10,371 nucleotides of DNA from an uncultured Sphingorhabdus sp. (GTDB taxonomy: Bacteria > Pseudomonadota > Alphaproteobacteria > Sphingomonadales > Sphingomonadaceae), in the NCBI GenBank assembly GCA_937873665.1, contig CALMYW010000381.1, forward strand, positions 1 to 10,371. Direction: 5' to 3'. The position numbers and the translations under genes were made by a program. Positions within the stretch are counted from its first letter, which is position 1; each line of letters starts with the position of its first letter. Below the pieces are notes generated by a model. It searched no databases. It was not told the DNA's origin and saw only the letters and a program-made list of their open reading frames with translations. Of the stretch, positions 1-6,686 are shown one piece after another.

Positions 1-306
1 GGCGGGGGCCGGCGGCAGCCGTTCGAGGTCGCCGGCCAGCAGCGAGCACGGTTCGGCGAGGCGGCGCAGCATGGCTGGCGCGAGGTCGAGGGCGATCGCG
101 TGGGCCGCCGGGTAGCGCTGGCGCAGCAGCGGCAGCGCGAAGCCGGTGCCGCAGCCGGCATCGAGGATGTGGTGCGCCGTGATGGCGGCGGGCAAACCGG
201 CGGCCAGACGGGCGCAGACGCGACGCTGGACGACGGCGGCGGCGTCATAGGTCGGCGCGGCGCGCTCGAAGGCGTCGCGGATGCGCGCCTTGGAAGGTCT
301 ACTCAT
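1..306 (-). CDS. bioC: Malonyl-ACP O-methyltransferase BioC, N-terminal part (cut by window edge)
   Basis: BioC methylates the free carboxyl of malonyl-ACP with S-adenosylmethionine, so that the fatty-acid elongation cycle can build the pimeloyl chain of biotin. I translated 102 codons from the ATG at 306 to the window edge with no stop, so the gene is open at its 3' end; full-length BioC is about 250-300 residues. The N-terminus has the family pattern RDAFERAAPTYDAAA (residues 10-24). SAM-binding motif I is ILDAGCGTGF (47-56), followed by the acidic strand ALDLAPAML (72-80) and the AGDLERLP segment (91-98). The ATG lies inside the end of bioH: the two genes share 8 bases (299-306), which argues for coupled translation. 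A generic class I methyltransferase is the alternative, but the N-terminal pattern and the bioF-bioH context make BioC very likely. Confidence 0.93.
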   Translation of the reverse strand, partial: MSRPSKARIRDAFERAAPTYDAAAVVQRRVCARLAAGLPAAITAHHILDAGCGTGFALPLLRQRYPAAHAIALDLAPAMLRRLAEPCSLLAGDLERLPPAPA

Positions 307-1012
307 TCAGGAAGGCTTGCACCCGATCGAGGAACTCTTCCGGTATCGAAATGAACGGGGCGTGGGCGCAATCGGCGAATGCCGCGAGGCGGGCGCCGGG
401 AATCAGCGCCGCCAGCGCCTCGGCGGCGGGCAGGGGCATCAGCGGATCGTTCGCGCCGTGGACGAGCAGGGTCGGCGCCCTGACCAGCGGCGCGAGCGGG
501 CGCAGGTCCACGTCGCGCAGCCAGCCCAGGCCGGTGGCCAACGTGGCGGCGGGCGGCAGCGGGTCGGCGAGGTCGAGCAGGGTGCGCGTGACCTCCTTGG
601 CGCGCGCGTCGCCGCGGTTGAAACCGCCGACGAAGCGCGGCAGGATGGCTTCGATGTCGGTGGCGACATTGGTCGCGAACTCGGCCAGCATCTCCGGCGG
701 CATCGCGTGTGGCCAGCCCGCGCGCTGGACGAAGGATGCCGTGCCGGCGATCAGCACCAGCTTGCCGACCTTGTCCGGGGCGCGTGCGGCGATGGCCAGC
801 GCCAGCTGGGCGCCGAGCGACCAGCCGCCAAGGCGGGTCCCCGGCGGCAGGCGGGAAGCGATGTCATCGGCCGCCGCGTCGAAGTCGGCGATCAGCGGCG
901 CAGCGCGGTAGCCGGGCAGGTCGATGATCGTCCCGGGCAGTGCGTCGACCGCGGCGAGTTCCGGGCCGCGCCCGACGCACCAGCCGGGAAGGAATACGAA
1001 GGGAGCGCTCAT
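299..1012 (-). CDS. bioH: Pimeloyl-ACP methyl ester carboxylesterase BioH
   Basis: This alpha/beta hydrolase would remove the methyl group that BioC placed on the growing chain, releasing pimeloyl-ACP for BioF in the cytoplasm. The 237-residue product is near the usual BioH length. The catalytic triad is readable: nucleophile Ser65 in GGWSLG (62-67), Asp189 in HGANDP, and His217 in DCAHAPF. The oxyanion-side motif FLPGW (7-11) is at the expected N-terminal place. The start chosen is the ATG at 1012, which overlaps the bioF stop by 4 bases (ATGA); reading further upstream would run into bioF coding sequence and adds nothing that belongs to the family. The stop is TAG at 299-301, inside the bioC start. 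A different small hydrolase cannot be excluded from sequence alone, but position between bioF and bioC makes BioH the natural call. Confidence 0.92.
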   Translation of the reverse strand: MSAPFVFLPGWCVGRGPELAAVDALPGTIIDLPGYRAAPLIADFDAAADDIASRLPPGTRLGGWSLGAQLALAIAARAPDKVGKLVLIAGTASFVQRAGWPHAMPPEMLAEFATNVATDIEAILPRFVGGFNRGDARAKEVTRTLLDLADPLPPAATLATGLGWLRDVDLRPLAPLVRAPTLLVHGANDPLMPLPAAEALAALIPGARLAAFADCAHAPFISIPEEFLDRVQAFLNE

Positions 1013-2187
1013 GCCAGTTCCTTGAGTGCATGAATCAGGTGGGCGATGTCGTCTGCCGTGTGCGCCGCCGAGACCGAGACGCGCAGCCGCGCCGTACCCT
1101 GCGGAACGGTCGGCGGACGGATCGCCGGCACCCAAAGTCCGCGCTCCCAGAGCGCGGTCGACAACGCCAGAACGGCCGCGTTCTCGCCGACGAGCAGCGG
1201 CTGGATGGCCGTGGCCGACGGCAGCAGGTGCCACGGCAGTCCGGCCAGTCCGTCGCGCAACTGGGCGATGCGGGCGAAGAGATTGGCGCGCCGGGCGTCG
1301 CCGTGTTCGATGATTTCCAGGCTCTTCGCCAAAGCGCAGGCGACGGCGGGCGGCGCGGCGGTCGTGAAAATATAGGTCCGTCCCTTCTGCAACAGGTATT
1401 CGATCGCCGTTTGCGACCCGGCGACGAAGGCGCCGCCGACGCCGGCCGCCTTGCCGAGCGTCCCCATCAGCAGCAGGCGCGGGTGATACGGCAGGTTGAA
1501 GGGGGCAAGGCTGCCCCGGCCATGCGGGCCGAGCACGCCGAAGCCGTGCGCGTCGTCGATGACCAGCCAGGCGTCGTGGCGCTCGGCCAGCGCGAAGAGC
1601 GCGGGCAGCGGGGCGAGGTCGCCATCCATGCTGAACACCGCGTCGCTGACGATGATCTTGTTCGGCGCTTCACTCACCGCCAGCAATTTTTCCAGCGCCG
1701 CCATGTCGCAGTGCGGGTAGCGCTGGACGTTGGCGCCGCCGGCCTTGGCCAGTTGCATCGCGTCGATCAGCGAGGCGTGGTTCAGTTTGTCCGAGAAGAT
1801 CATTGCGCCGCGCGCGGCGAGGGTCGGGACGATGGCGAGGTTGGCGAGGTAGCCGGTGGAGAAGGTCAGCGCGCGCGGGAAGCCGGTGAAGGCGGCGATC
1901 GCCTGCTCCAGCGTTTCATGCGGCGCCAGATGGCCGCTGACCAGATGCGAAGCGCCGCTGCCGGCGCCCCACTCCAGCGCGCCGTCGGCCAGCGCCCGGG
2001 CGATGTCGGCGTTGCCGGCCAGCCCGAGATAATCGTTGCTGGCGAAATTGAGCACTCTTTTGCCGTCGACCGCGGCAGTCCGGCCACAGGGTGATTCGAG
2101 CACACGGCGGCGGCGGGTCAGGCCGGCGGCGGCGATGTCCTGCAACTGCGCGGCGAGTTCGGTGGTCAGGCGGTCTTCGGGATTCAT
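1009..2187 (-). CDS. bioF: 8-amino-7-oxononanoate synthase BioF
   Basis: BioF is a PLP enzyme of the alpha-oxoamine synthase family. It condenses pimeloyl-ACP (or pimeloyl-CoA) with L-alanine to give 8-amino-7-oxononanoate, the first step of ring assembly in biotin synthesis. The 392-residue length is typical. Visible signatures are LNFASNDYLGLAG (46-58), GAGSGASHLVSGHLAPH (74-90), SDAVFSMDGDLAPL (181-194), the cofactor-contacting DDAHGFG (Asp211, His214) and the PLP lysine Lys246 in GTLGKAAGVGGAF. The ATG at 2187 is only 3 bases after the vapC stop and has no convincing Shine-Dalgarno in front of it (the preceding bases read GGTGTAAGCG), so initiation probably depends on ribosomes finishing vapC. 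It overlaps bioH by 4 bases. Glycine C-acetyltransferase and 5-aminolevulinate synthase are related folds, but the bioH-bioC neighbours decide for BioF. Confidence 0.97.
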   Translation of the reverse strand: MNPEDRLTTELAAQLQDIAAAGLTRRRRVLESPCGRTAAVDGKRVLNFASNDYLGLAGNADIARALADGALEWGAGSGASHLVSGHLAPHETLEQAIAAFTGFPRALTFSTGYLANLAIVPTLAARGAMIFSDKLNHASLIDAMQLAKAGGANVQRYPHCDMAALEKLLAVSEAPNKIIVSDAVFSMDGDLAPLPALFALAERHDAWLVIDDAHGFGVLGPHGRGSLAPFNLPYHPRLLLMGTLGKAAGVGGAFVAGSQTAIEYLLQKGRTYIFTTAAPPAVACALAKSLEIIEHGDARRANLFARIAQLRDGLAGLPWHLLPSATAIQPLLVGENAAVLALSTALWERGLWVPAIRPPTVPQGTARLRVSVSAAHTADDIAHLIHALKELA

Positions 2188-2190
2188 CGC

Positions 2191-2595
2191 TTACACCAGC
2201 TTGAAATGCTTGCGCCCGGGCAGGCGGCAGGTTTCGAAGTCCGCACGGTCCAGCGTCCAGATGTTGGTGCAGCCGGTCTTCAGCGCGGCGATGACCAGCG
2301 ACGCGTCGGCCAGGTCCATCGGGCGGTCGGCGTAGCAGGTAATCCAGTCGATCGCGCTGACCAGTTCGTCGCGGCCGAGCGGCAGAATGTCCATCCCGCC
2401 GCGTTCGATCCACTGGTAGAGCGGCAAGGCGGCGGTGACGCCGGGGGCGAGATGGGAAAATTCGGTCAATACCGCCCAGGTGGTCAGGAGGCGCCCGCGA
2501 TAGGCTTTCAGGAAGTCCGTGCACCGCGCATGCGCGTGATCACGCTTGCTGGCCAGCGCCACCAGCGGGCCGGTATCGACGAGCAGCAGATTCAT
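2191..2595 (-). CDS. vapC: PIN-domain ribonuclease toxin, VapC type
   Basis: A 134-residue single PIN domain, the usual size of VapC toxins, which cleave RNA (often tRNA or rRNA) in a metal-dependent way and are held inactive by a cognate antitoxin. The acidic metal-binding residues are in place: Asp7 in LLLVDTGPLVAL, Glu45 in AVLTEFSH, Asp94 and Asp97 in RPMDLADASL, and Asp116 in TLDRADF. The fold therefore looks intact and catalytically competent. The start is the ATG at 2595, whose ATGA overlaps the antitoxin stop by 4 bases. No Shine-Dalgarno is visible there, so it is probably translated by coupling, which keeps toxin below antitoxin. The same frame stays open upstream through the antitoxin gene, but that extension is low-complexity shadow sequence. 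The RNA target cannot be read from the sequence. Confidence 0.92.
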   Translation of the reverse strand: MNLLLVDTGPLVALASKRDHAHARCTDFLKAYRGRLLTTWAVLTEFSHLAPGVTAALPLYQWIERGGMDILPLGRDELVSAIDWITCYADRPMDLADASLVIAALKTGCTNIWTLDRADFETCRLPGRKHFKLV

Positions 2596-2849
2596 GCGCG
2601 CCGGTGCTGGCGGGCGATGGCGTCGGGGGCGCGGGCCTTGGCGTTGTCCGCGGGGTCGTCCGCGCCGCTCAGCGAGCCGATGAAACCGGTTTCGCAGGCG
2701 ATCTCGTAAGCGGTCTTCTCGGGCTGCGCGGCGGCAAAGCGCTGCTCGAGCAACTCGATGATCACTTCCGACTTGCTGCGCCGGGTTTCCACACAATGGC
2801 GCGCCAGCGCTTGTTCGAGGCGCTGGGGAATGCGAACGGTGGTGGTCAT
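2592..2849 (-). CDS. vapB: Ribbon-helix-helix antitoxin partner of the PIN toxin
   Basis: An 85-residue protein that starts with TTTVRIPQRLEQAL, the DNA-contacting beta strand and first helix of the ribbon-helix-helix (CopG/Arc) fold, followed by RRSKSEVIIELLEQRFA (23-39), the second helix. The remaining C-terminal half is polar and alanine-rich, as expected for the flexible part that wraps a PIN toxin. In this class the antitoxin dimer both neutralises the toxin and represses its own promoter. It lies directly upstream of vapC with a 4-base overlap, and an 18-bp palindrome 23 bases before its start is a good candidate for its operator. The ATG at 2849 has only a G-run (GGGG about 8 bases upstream) as a possible ribosome site. 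The name VapB is given by partner and fold; antitoxin subfamilies are mixed, so the symbol is less certain than the role. Confidence 0.88.
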   Translation of the reverse strand: MTTTVRIPQRLEQALARHCVETRRSKSEVIIELLEQRFAAAQPEKTAYEIACETGFIGSLSGADDPADNAKARAPDAIARQHRRA

Positions 2850-2871
2850 GCATTAGCCCCGACATTGTTCA

Positions 2872-2889
2872 TGTATTAACGGTAATACA
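2872..2889. promoter_or_regulatory. 18-bp palindrome, probable VapBC operator
   Basis: The plus strand reads TGTATTA-ACGG-TAATACA, two perfect 7-base inverted arms around 4 bases. It sits 23 bases upstream of the antitoxin ATG in an AT-rich pocket of otherwise GC-rich DNA, which is where ribbon-helix-helix antitoxins usually bind to shut off their own promoter. The promoter itself is probably within or next to it, but I do not see convincing -35 and -10 boxes. If bioF has no promoter of its own, this site would also control the biotin genes. Confidence 0.6.
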
Positions 2890-3168
2890 AGGCGACGCCA
2901 GGCGCAAGGGAGGCTCGGTGATCAGCTTGAGCCACAGGAGCGGCTTACGATCCTCAGGGGACTGTCAAACCGCGAAAGAGCGGACGCTAACGCGCCCGAT
3001 CAGCTGCCGGCAACAGGCGGCGAAGCCGGCTGTTGCCAGTCAGGTGGATCACGTCGTTGAACGAAGCCGCTACGCGGAGGAGTCGCCCGGTTGATCCACA
3101 CGATTGATCGTGCACGCTCATCCCTTCGTACTGGAAGGATATGATTCTGCAATACCCCGGCACCAGCC
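2890..3168. repeat. Non-coding spacer with clustered inverted repeats
   Basis: This stretch separates the glycan cluster from vapBC and holds no credible gene. It contains three readable inverted repeats. First, GGCAACAG (3009-3016) pairs with CTGTTGCC (3030-3037); after one G-G mismatch, CGGC/GCCG continue the stem to a GAA loop. Second, GTGGATCA (3044-3051) pairs with TGATCCAC (3092-3099), enclosing a small CCGC-TAC-GCGG hairpin (3067-3077). Third, CACGA/TCGTG (3099-3112) closes a four-base loop. A weak CCGC/GCGG hairpin lies at 2970-2983. None is followed by a clear T-tract on the minus strand, so I do not call an intrinsic terminator. A dispersed palindromic (REP-like) element or the eroded end of a mobile element is possible. 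A minus-strand frame at 2987-3268 crosses the deacetylase stop and looks incidental. Confidence 0.5.
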
Positions 3169-4176
3169 TTAGCTTATTCCACCCCGGTAGCTGTCCAAAC
3201 GACTGGGACCACCAGAGAAAACATTCTTGATCAACCGTGCCCCAAAGAAAAGGCGGGTCTTGTCCCACGGTGTGAAGCGAGGCAACTGCATCAAATCGCT
3301 ATCTGTTCCGGTGGTTCCCCAAGCCGTGGATACGGCTGCTTTGAATCCAAGCTCCTTGACGATAGAAGCATCCTTTGTTTGGAAATCAACATTGGGCCTT
3401 CCGTTGGGGTAAGCGAACAGACAAGTTTCTTCTTCCAGAATGCCTTCCAGAAACACCTTGCTCCCGGAAATTTCCTTGCGAACGTCGCACGGCTGTAATT
3501 GTGCGAGGATCGGGTGCGATACGGTGTGGGCCCCAATCAACATTCCGGCTCGGCGCATCTCGACGACTTGCTGAGATGTCATCATCAGATTGTCGGGAGG
3601 GTTGATGTCACACTGCTCGGCGATCGATCTGCTTGCCACCTCTCGTTCGCTTGAGGGCAGATACTTGATCTGACCCAATATCGCCTGAATCGCAGCGCGT
3701 TTTTCAGGGACGGAGCCTATCGCGAGAGACCGCAACCTGCTTCCTTCAAATTGCTTGATGTCGTCGAGCTCAAGTCTTCTTGTCTTGGAGCTGCGAATGG
3801 CCTCGATGATCGTATCGTTCCACATGCGGCCGCCATCAAGATAGCCAGTGGCAATAAAGAAGGTTGCCGAAAGGCCGTGCCGCTTGAGAATCGGAAGGGC
3901 AATGGTGCGGTTGTCGGCATATCCGTCGTCGAAGGTGATTGCCATGGCGCGGGCCGGCAAATTGCGTGTTCTCAGTGCGTCGACCGCAACATCCAGTGGT
4001 ATGACATTGAACCAGGCTCTCACCCAGCCCATTACCTGGTCGAACCGGCGGGCATCCGGTTCGTCCGGAAAAATGGGATCCGGTTCTGGAAGAACTCGGT
4101 GGAAGATCAGGATGCTGAGTTTGGAATCCCCACCAGGACACACAATCTGAAAAGCCAATCTTAAGGGACTCATCAT
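3169..4176 (-). CDS. NodB-type polysaccharide deacetylase family protein of the glycan cluster
   Basis: A 335-residue carbohydrate esterase 4 (NodB fold) protein that would remove acetyl groups, typically from N-acetylated sugars. Motif 1 is TFDDGY (81-86), with Asp83 as the expected base and Asp84 as metal ligand. Motif 2 is HTVSHP (217-222), supplying His217 and His221. FAYPNGRPNVD (254-264) matches the motif 3 region. An N-terminal segment SILIFHRVLPEPDP (21-34) is typical of cluster-borne members. No signal peptide or membrane helix is apparent, so it may act in the cytoplasm or be secreted by an unseen route. The start is the first of two tandem ATGs (4174-4176); its ATGA overlaps the ligase stop by 4 bases. 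The frame stays open upstream, but that part is the ligase gene read out of frame. It is the last gene of the cluster here. The exact substrate is unknown. Confidence 0.88.
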   Translation of the reverse strand: MMSPLRLAFQIVCPGGDSKLSILIFHRVLPEPDPIFPDEPDARRFDQVMGWVRAWFNVIPLDVAVDALRTRNLPARAMAITFDDGYADNRTIALPILKRHGLSATFFIATGYLDGGRMWNDTIIEAIRSSKTRRLELDDIKQFEGSRLRSLAIGSVPEKRAAIQAILGQIKYLPSSEREVASRSIAEQCDINPPDNLMMTSQQVVEMRRAGMLIGAHTVSHPILAQLQPCDVRKEISGSKVFLEGILEEETCLFAYPNGRPNVDFQTKDASIVKELGFKAAVSTAWGTTGTDSDLMQLPRFTPWDKTRLFFGARLIKNVFSGGPSRLDSYRGGIS

Positions 4177-5459
4177 GCTGGCACCGTGTTGCTCTTTGCT
4201 TGGGGGGGGTGGCTCTCCGCAGGTTCGAGCCATGCCCGGCGTTGTAGCCAGCGCCTGCCAACCACAATCATGACCAGAATGTTGTAGGGCAGGTCGAAAT
4301 AGGCAAGGCTCAGGAAGGCGCCGCCCACAGCATAGCCGACCAAACTGACCTGACACATGGCCCCAAGGTCGGACAGCCATTGGGTCTCGGGTGCCTTCCG
4401 TCCTTCCCTGCGCAGTCTTCCGGCATTCCACCAGACGAGAAACCAGAGCATCAAGAAGACGAAAAGACCGAGAAAACCATGTTCGCCGAGGACCTGAAAG
4501 TAGATGCTGTGCGCGGCATGGACATCCGTTGGATCCGGAGCATAGAGCGCGAACGTGCTCAAGTCGTATATTTCGAATCCCCCGCCGAACGGGCGGTCTG
4601 TCGCGAGATTCCACGCCATCCACCAGGCATTGATACGCCCCATGGCCGATGCATCCGTCTGGTATTCGTTGATGGTGCTCATCCGGGCAAACCAGTGTTC
4701 CGGCATGAACATCAGTCCTGCGATTGCCACGACGAGGATGGAAAGCAGCATGCCGAGGTGGCGGCCACCGTACCACCAGAATGCCACGCCCATGGCCGCC
4801 ATGGCGAGCAGGGCGCCGCGGGAATGACTTCCCAGCGATGCCGCGACGCACAGGAGGATGGCTACGGTGACGGCCCGCTTCGCCCATTTTGAAGCCAGTT
4901 GCAACTGCAGGAAGCGGAACAGCGGAGCAATGATGATCAGCGCCAGCGCCAGTTCATTGTTTCCCTCGATGTAGGTGCCCATCGGACCCCAGACCAAGTA
5001 TGAACCGCCTGTCAGCAGGGTGAATAGGCCGCCTTTAACCCCGTAAAAACCAATTGAACCGACCACTATCCAAGTGAAGGTCAGCAAGTGCTTCTTGGAA
5101 TACAGGAGAACCATGCTGACAAGAACCATCAAGTCGATCTTCATGACGCGGCTCCACATCAGGAAACTGTCATCAGGATTGATGGAGAAAGGGAGTGTGA
5201 TGCACATCCACAACATGAACGCAATCAAGACGCCGGTCTCTGACGTCATTGAGAAATCCCGCCTGTCTTTGGTGAAAACCAGGCCGAGCAAGGTACTACC
5301 AGCGATTGCCGCTGCCACAGGCATGGCGTTCAGATGCCAAGTGTGGGCATGGGGATTCATCAGGCTCATCCATGTCCAGCCCATGATCCCGATCCAAGGA
5401 TGGCGGAGTGCTGAGACGCAAAGCCACAGAACTATTGGGGCAAGCACCAAGTCACGCAT
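4173..5459 (-). CDS. Exosortase-A-associated O-glycosylation ligase / Wzy-like membrane protein
   Basis: A 428-residue, very hydrophobic inner-membrane protein with around ten predicted spans and a Wzy_C-like periplasmic region. It resembles the putative O-glycosylation ligase family found with the exosortase A system (TIGR03097 type), thought to transfer or polymerise lipid-linked glycans on the periplasmic side. Readable family features are the N-terminus RDLVLAPIVLW, RHPWIGIMGWTWMSLMNPH (19-37), TYIEGNNELAL (162-172), LGSHSRGALLAM (209-220), GGGFEIY (292-298) and HSIYFQVLGEHGFLG (317-331). I chose the ATG at 5459 because RDLVL is the conserved start and AGAGAG lies upstream of it; an in-frame start at 5570 would add 37 residues of glycosyltransferase shadow. 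It overlaps the glycosyltransferase by 8 bases and the deacetylase by 4. Ligase versus polymerase cannot be settled from sequence. Confidence 0.87.
   Translation of the reverse strand: MRDLVLAPIVLWLCVSALRHPWIGIMGWTWMSLMNPHAHTWHLNAMPVAAAIAGSTLLGLVFTKDRRDFSMTSETGVLIAFMLWMCITLPFSINPDDSFLMWSRVMKIDLMVLVSMVLLYSKKHLLTFTWIVVGSIGFYGVKGGLFTLLTGGSYLVWGPMGTYIEGNNELALALIIIAPLFRFLQLQLASKWAKRAVTVAILLCVAASLGSHSRGALLAMAAMGVAFWWYGGRHLGMLLSILVVAIAGLMFMPEHWFARMSTINEYQTDASAMGRINAWWMAWNLATDRPFGGGFEIYDLSTFALYAPDPTDVHAAHSIYFQVLGEHGFLGLFVFLMLWFLVWWNAGRLRREGRKAPETQWLSDLGAMCQVSLVGYAVGGAFLSLAYFDLPYNILVMIVVGRRWLQRRAWLEPAESHPPQAKSNTVPA
4202..4209 (-). repeat. C8 homopolymer tract near the 3' end of the ligase gene
   Basis: The coding strand reads CAC CCC CCC CAA in the ligase frame, eight consecutive C. 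In that frame the tract has the form X-XXY-YYZ of a -1 slippage site. One extra C, or a -1 ribosomal shift, would leave the ligase frame before its stop and enter the deacetylase frame, which is open through PSKEQHGAS to the deacetylase start and beyond. That would give a ligase-deacetylase fusion. Loss of one C would lead into the third frame. This is a structural observation; whether slippage happens is unknown. Confidence 0.55.
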
Positions 5460-6639
5460 TTGCAATCTCTCTGAAAAGATTGACTTGCGCCTGAGACGTC
5501 GCATCCCAGCCAAAGCATTCAGCATGTTGGCGCACCGACCTGCGAGAAGGAGGATTGGAAAACAGGTCATTCAAGGATTCAACAAGTGCGGCAGACGTTC
5601 GCGCGTGCATCAATCGACCAGCAGAGGGCGTATTGATGACCTCTGGCGTTCCCCAAATATTGGTTGCGACGGCTGGCGTTCCGCATGCCATCGACTCCAG
5701 GAGCACGTTGGCCCAGCCTTCGCGACTGGAACAGAGCACCAAAGCGTCGGCGGCACTGTACAGGTACTTGAGTTGTTCATTTGCCACCTGCCCAACAAAA
5801 CGCACTCTATGGGTCAAGCCCTTCGCTTCGGCAAGGGCTTTCAGCGACCCCAGATCTGGGCCGGAACCGGCAAGCACGAGGATGAAGTCTTGCGGAAGGC
5901 TGGTCAGGGCTTCTATCGCCAAGTGATGTCCTTTGCGCTCGACGAGGTGGCCAACCGACAGAAGGATGCGTTCATCACCAAGGTTCAGCAATTCACGGGC
6001 GCTGCGTTGATCGACTGGATGAAAGCGCTCCAGGTCGACGCCGTTTCGCATCACATTCAGCTTGGCAGGGTCTGCTCCCAGTTCAGCCAGGCGATTCATC
6101 AACGCCTTGCATACCCCAATGGACGCCGCTGCGTGATGCGCCGTTTCAAGAATCAGGCGTCGCGGTCGCGGATACTCCGGAATCAGATTCAGGTCCGTCC
6201 CGCGGGCCGTGACGACGTATGGCTTTTTCAACTTGCGTGCAACGATCCCTGCGGCAACGCCATCAGGATAGTAGTAGTGGGCATCAATCAGGTCGAAATC
6301 AAACCCCGAGCGCTGGATTTCCCTAGCTTTGGCCAGGATCGACGAGGCCAGCGTGTGGGGAGCCAGATTCATTCCCACCTTGGGTGGCAGAAAATAACGC
6401 GGGTGACTTACAGCAATGCCGTGACGCACTTCCTCCAGCGGCGTGGACGCATACTCGGCGTACTCGCCGAATCGCCAATTCGTCAATGGGAACCAGGGGA
6501 CTGGAGCAATGACCCGCGATTGCACCTTTCCGGACTTTAGCAATTCCCTCAACCTCGTTTCGACGAAAATGCCGAACACCGGCCGCACCGAGCTGGGGAA
6601 CAGGGTCGAAACGACGAGGGTCTTGATTGCTCGCGACAT
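5452..6639 (-). CDS. Family 4 (GT-B) glycosyltransferase
   Basis: A 395-residue retaining GT-B glycosyltransferase that would add a sugar from a nucleotide donor to the growing lipid-linked glycan on the cytoplasmic side. The acceptor-side half carries LVVSTLFPSSVRPVFGIFVE (8-27) and VIAPVPWF (43-50), typical of the glycosyltransferases that travel with exosortase A loci. The donor-side half shows MRNGVDLERFHP (197-208), SVGHLVERKGH (228-238), LAGSGPD (256-262) and EGWANVLLESMACGTP (307-322), where Glu307 and Glu315 form the E-x7-E pair. The ATG at 6639 is preceded by GGTAAGG, a plausible ribosome site. A 47-base gap to ugd holds no gene. The 3' end overlaps the ligase by 8 bases. A degraded relative of its N-terminus is found upstream at 8003-8272. 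Donor and acceptor sugars are not predictable. Confidence 0.92.
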   Translation of the reverse strand: MSRAIKTLVVSTLFPSSVRPVFGIFVETRLRELLKSGKVQSRVIAPVPWFPLTNWRFGEYAEYASTPLEEVRHGIAVSHPRYFLPPKVGMNLAPHTLASSILAKAREIQRSGFDFDLIDAHYYYPDGVAAGIVARKLKKPYVVTARGTDLNLIPEYPRPRRLILETAHHAAASIGVCKALMNRLAELGADPAKLNVMRNGVDLERFHPVDQRSARELLNLGDERILLSVGHLVERKGHHLAIEALTSLPQDFILVLAGSGPDLGSLKALAEAKGLTHRVRFVGQVANEQLKYLYSAADALVLCSSREGWANVLLESMACGTPAVATNIWGTPEVINTPSAGRLMHARTSAALVESLNDLFSNPPSRRSVRQHAECFGWDATSQAQVNLFREIANA

Positions 6640-6686
6640 TACGCCTTACCAGCAGCGGCAGAGGTGCTGCAATGGTGATTCATCTC

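Noticed and set aside
940..2094. 384-codon plus-strand frame opposite bioF
   Set aside because: Arg/Gly/Gln-rich product typical of the antisense of a high-GC gene; bioF on the other strand has all catalytic residues.
3009..3037. Intrinsic terminator for the glycan operon
   Set aside because: The hairpin is strong, but no T-tract follows it on the minus strand, so rho-independent termination is not supported.
3044..3112. Integron attC site flanking vapBC
   Set aside because: A GTTGAAC-like string is present, but the paired R and L boxes and the complementary core needed for attC are not found around the gene pair.
2987..3268. 93-codon minus-strand frame through the spacer
   Set aside because: Its first third is the deacetylase 3' end in another frame and the rest encodes the hairpins; no ribosome site or recognisable motif. 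It could be a translated repeat but is not supported as a gene.
4177..4887. Upstream extension of the deacetylase frame to give a 572-residue protein
   Set aside because: The added part is the ligase gene read in another frame and looks like no protein domain; the ATG overlapping the ligase stop fits the operon pattern. Only the slippage possibility at the C8 tract is kept as a finding.
5460..5570. Earlier in-frame start for the ligase at 5570
   Set aside because: It would add 37 residues inside the glycosyltransferase gene ahead of the conserved RDLVL start, which has its own ribosome-site-like AGAGAG.
5074..6540. Long 488-codon open frame on the plus strand opposite the ligase and glycosyltransferase
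   Set aside because: It is antisense to two genes with clear family motifs, has no recognisable domain, and its composition is that of a reversed coding frame.
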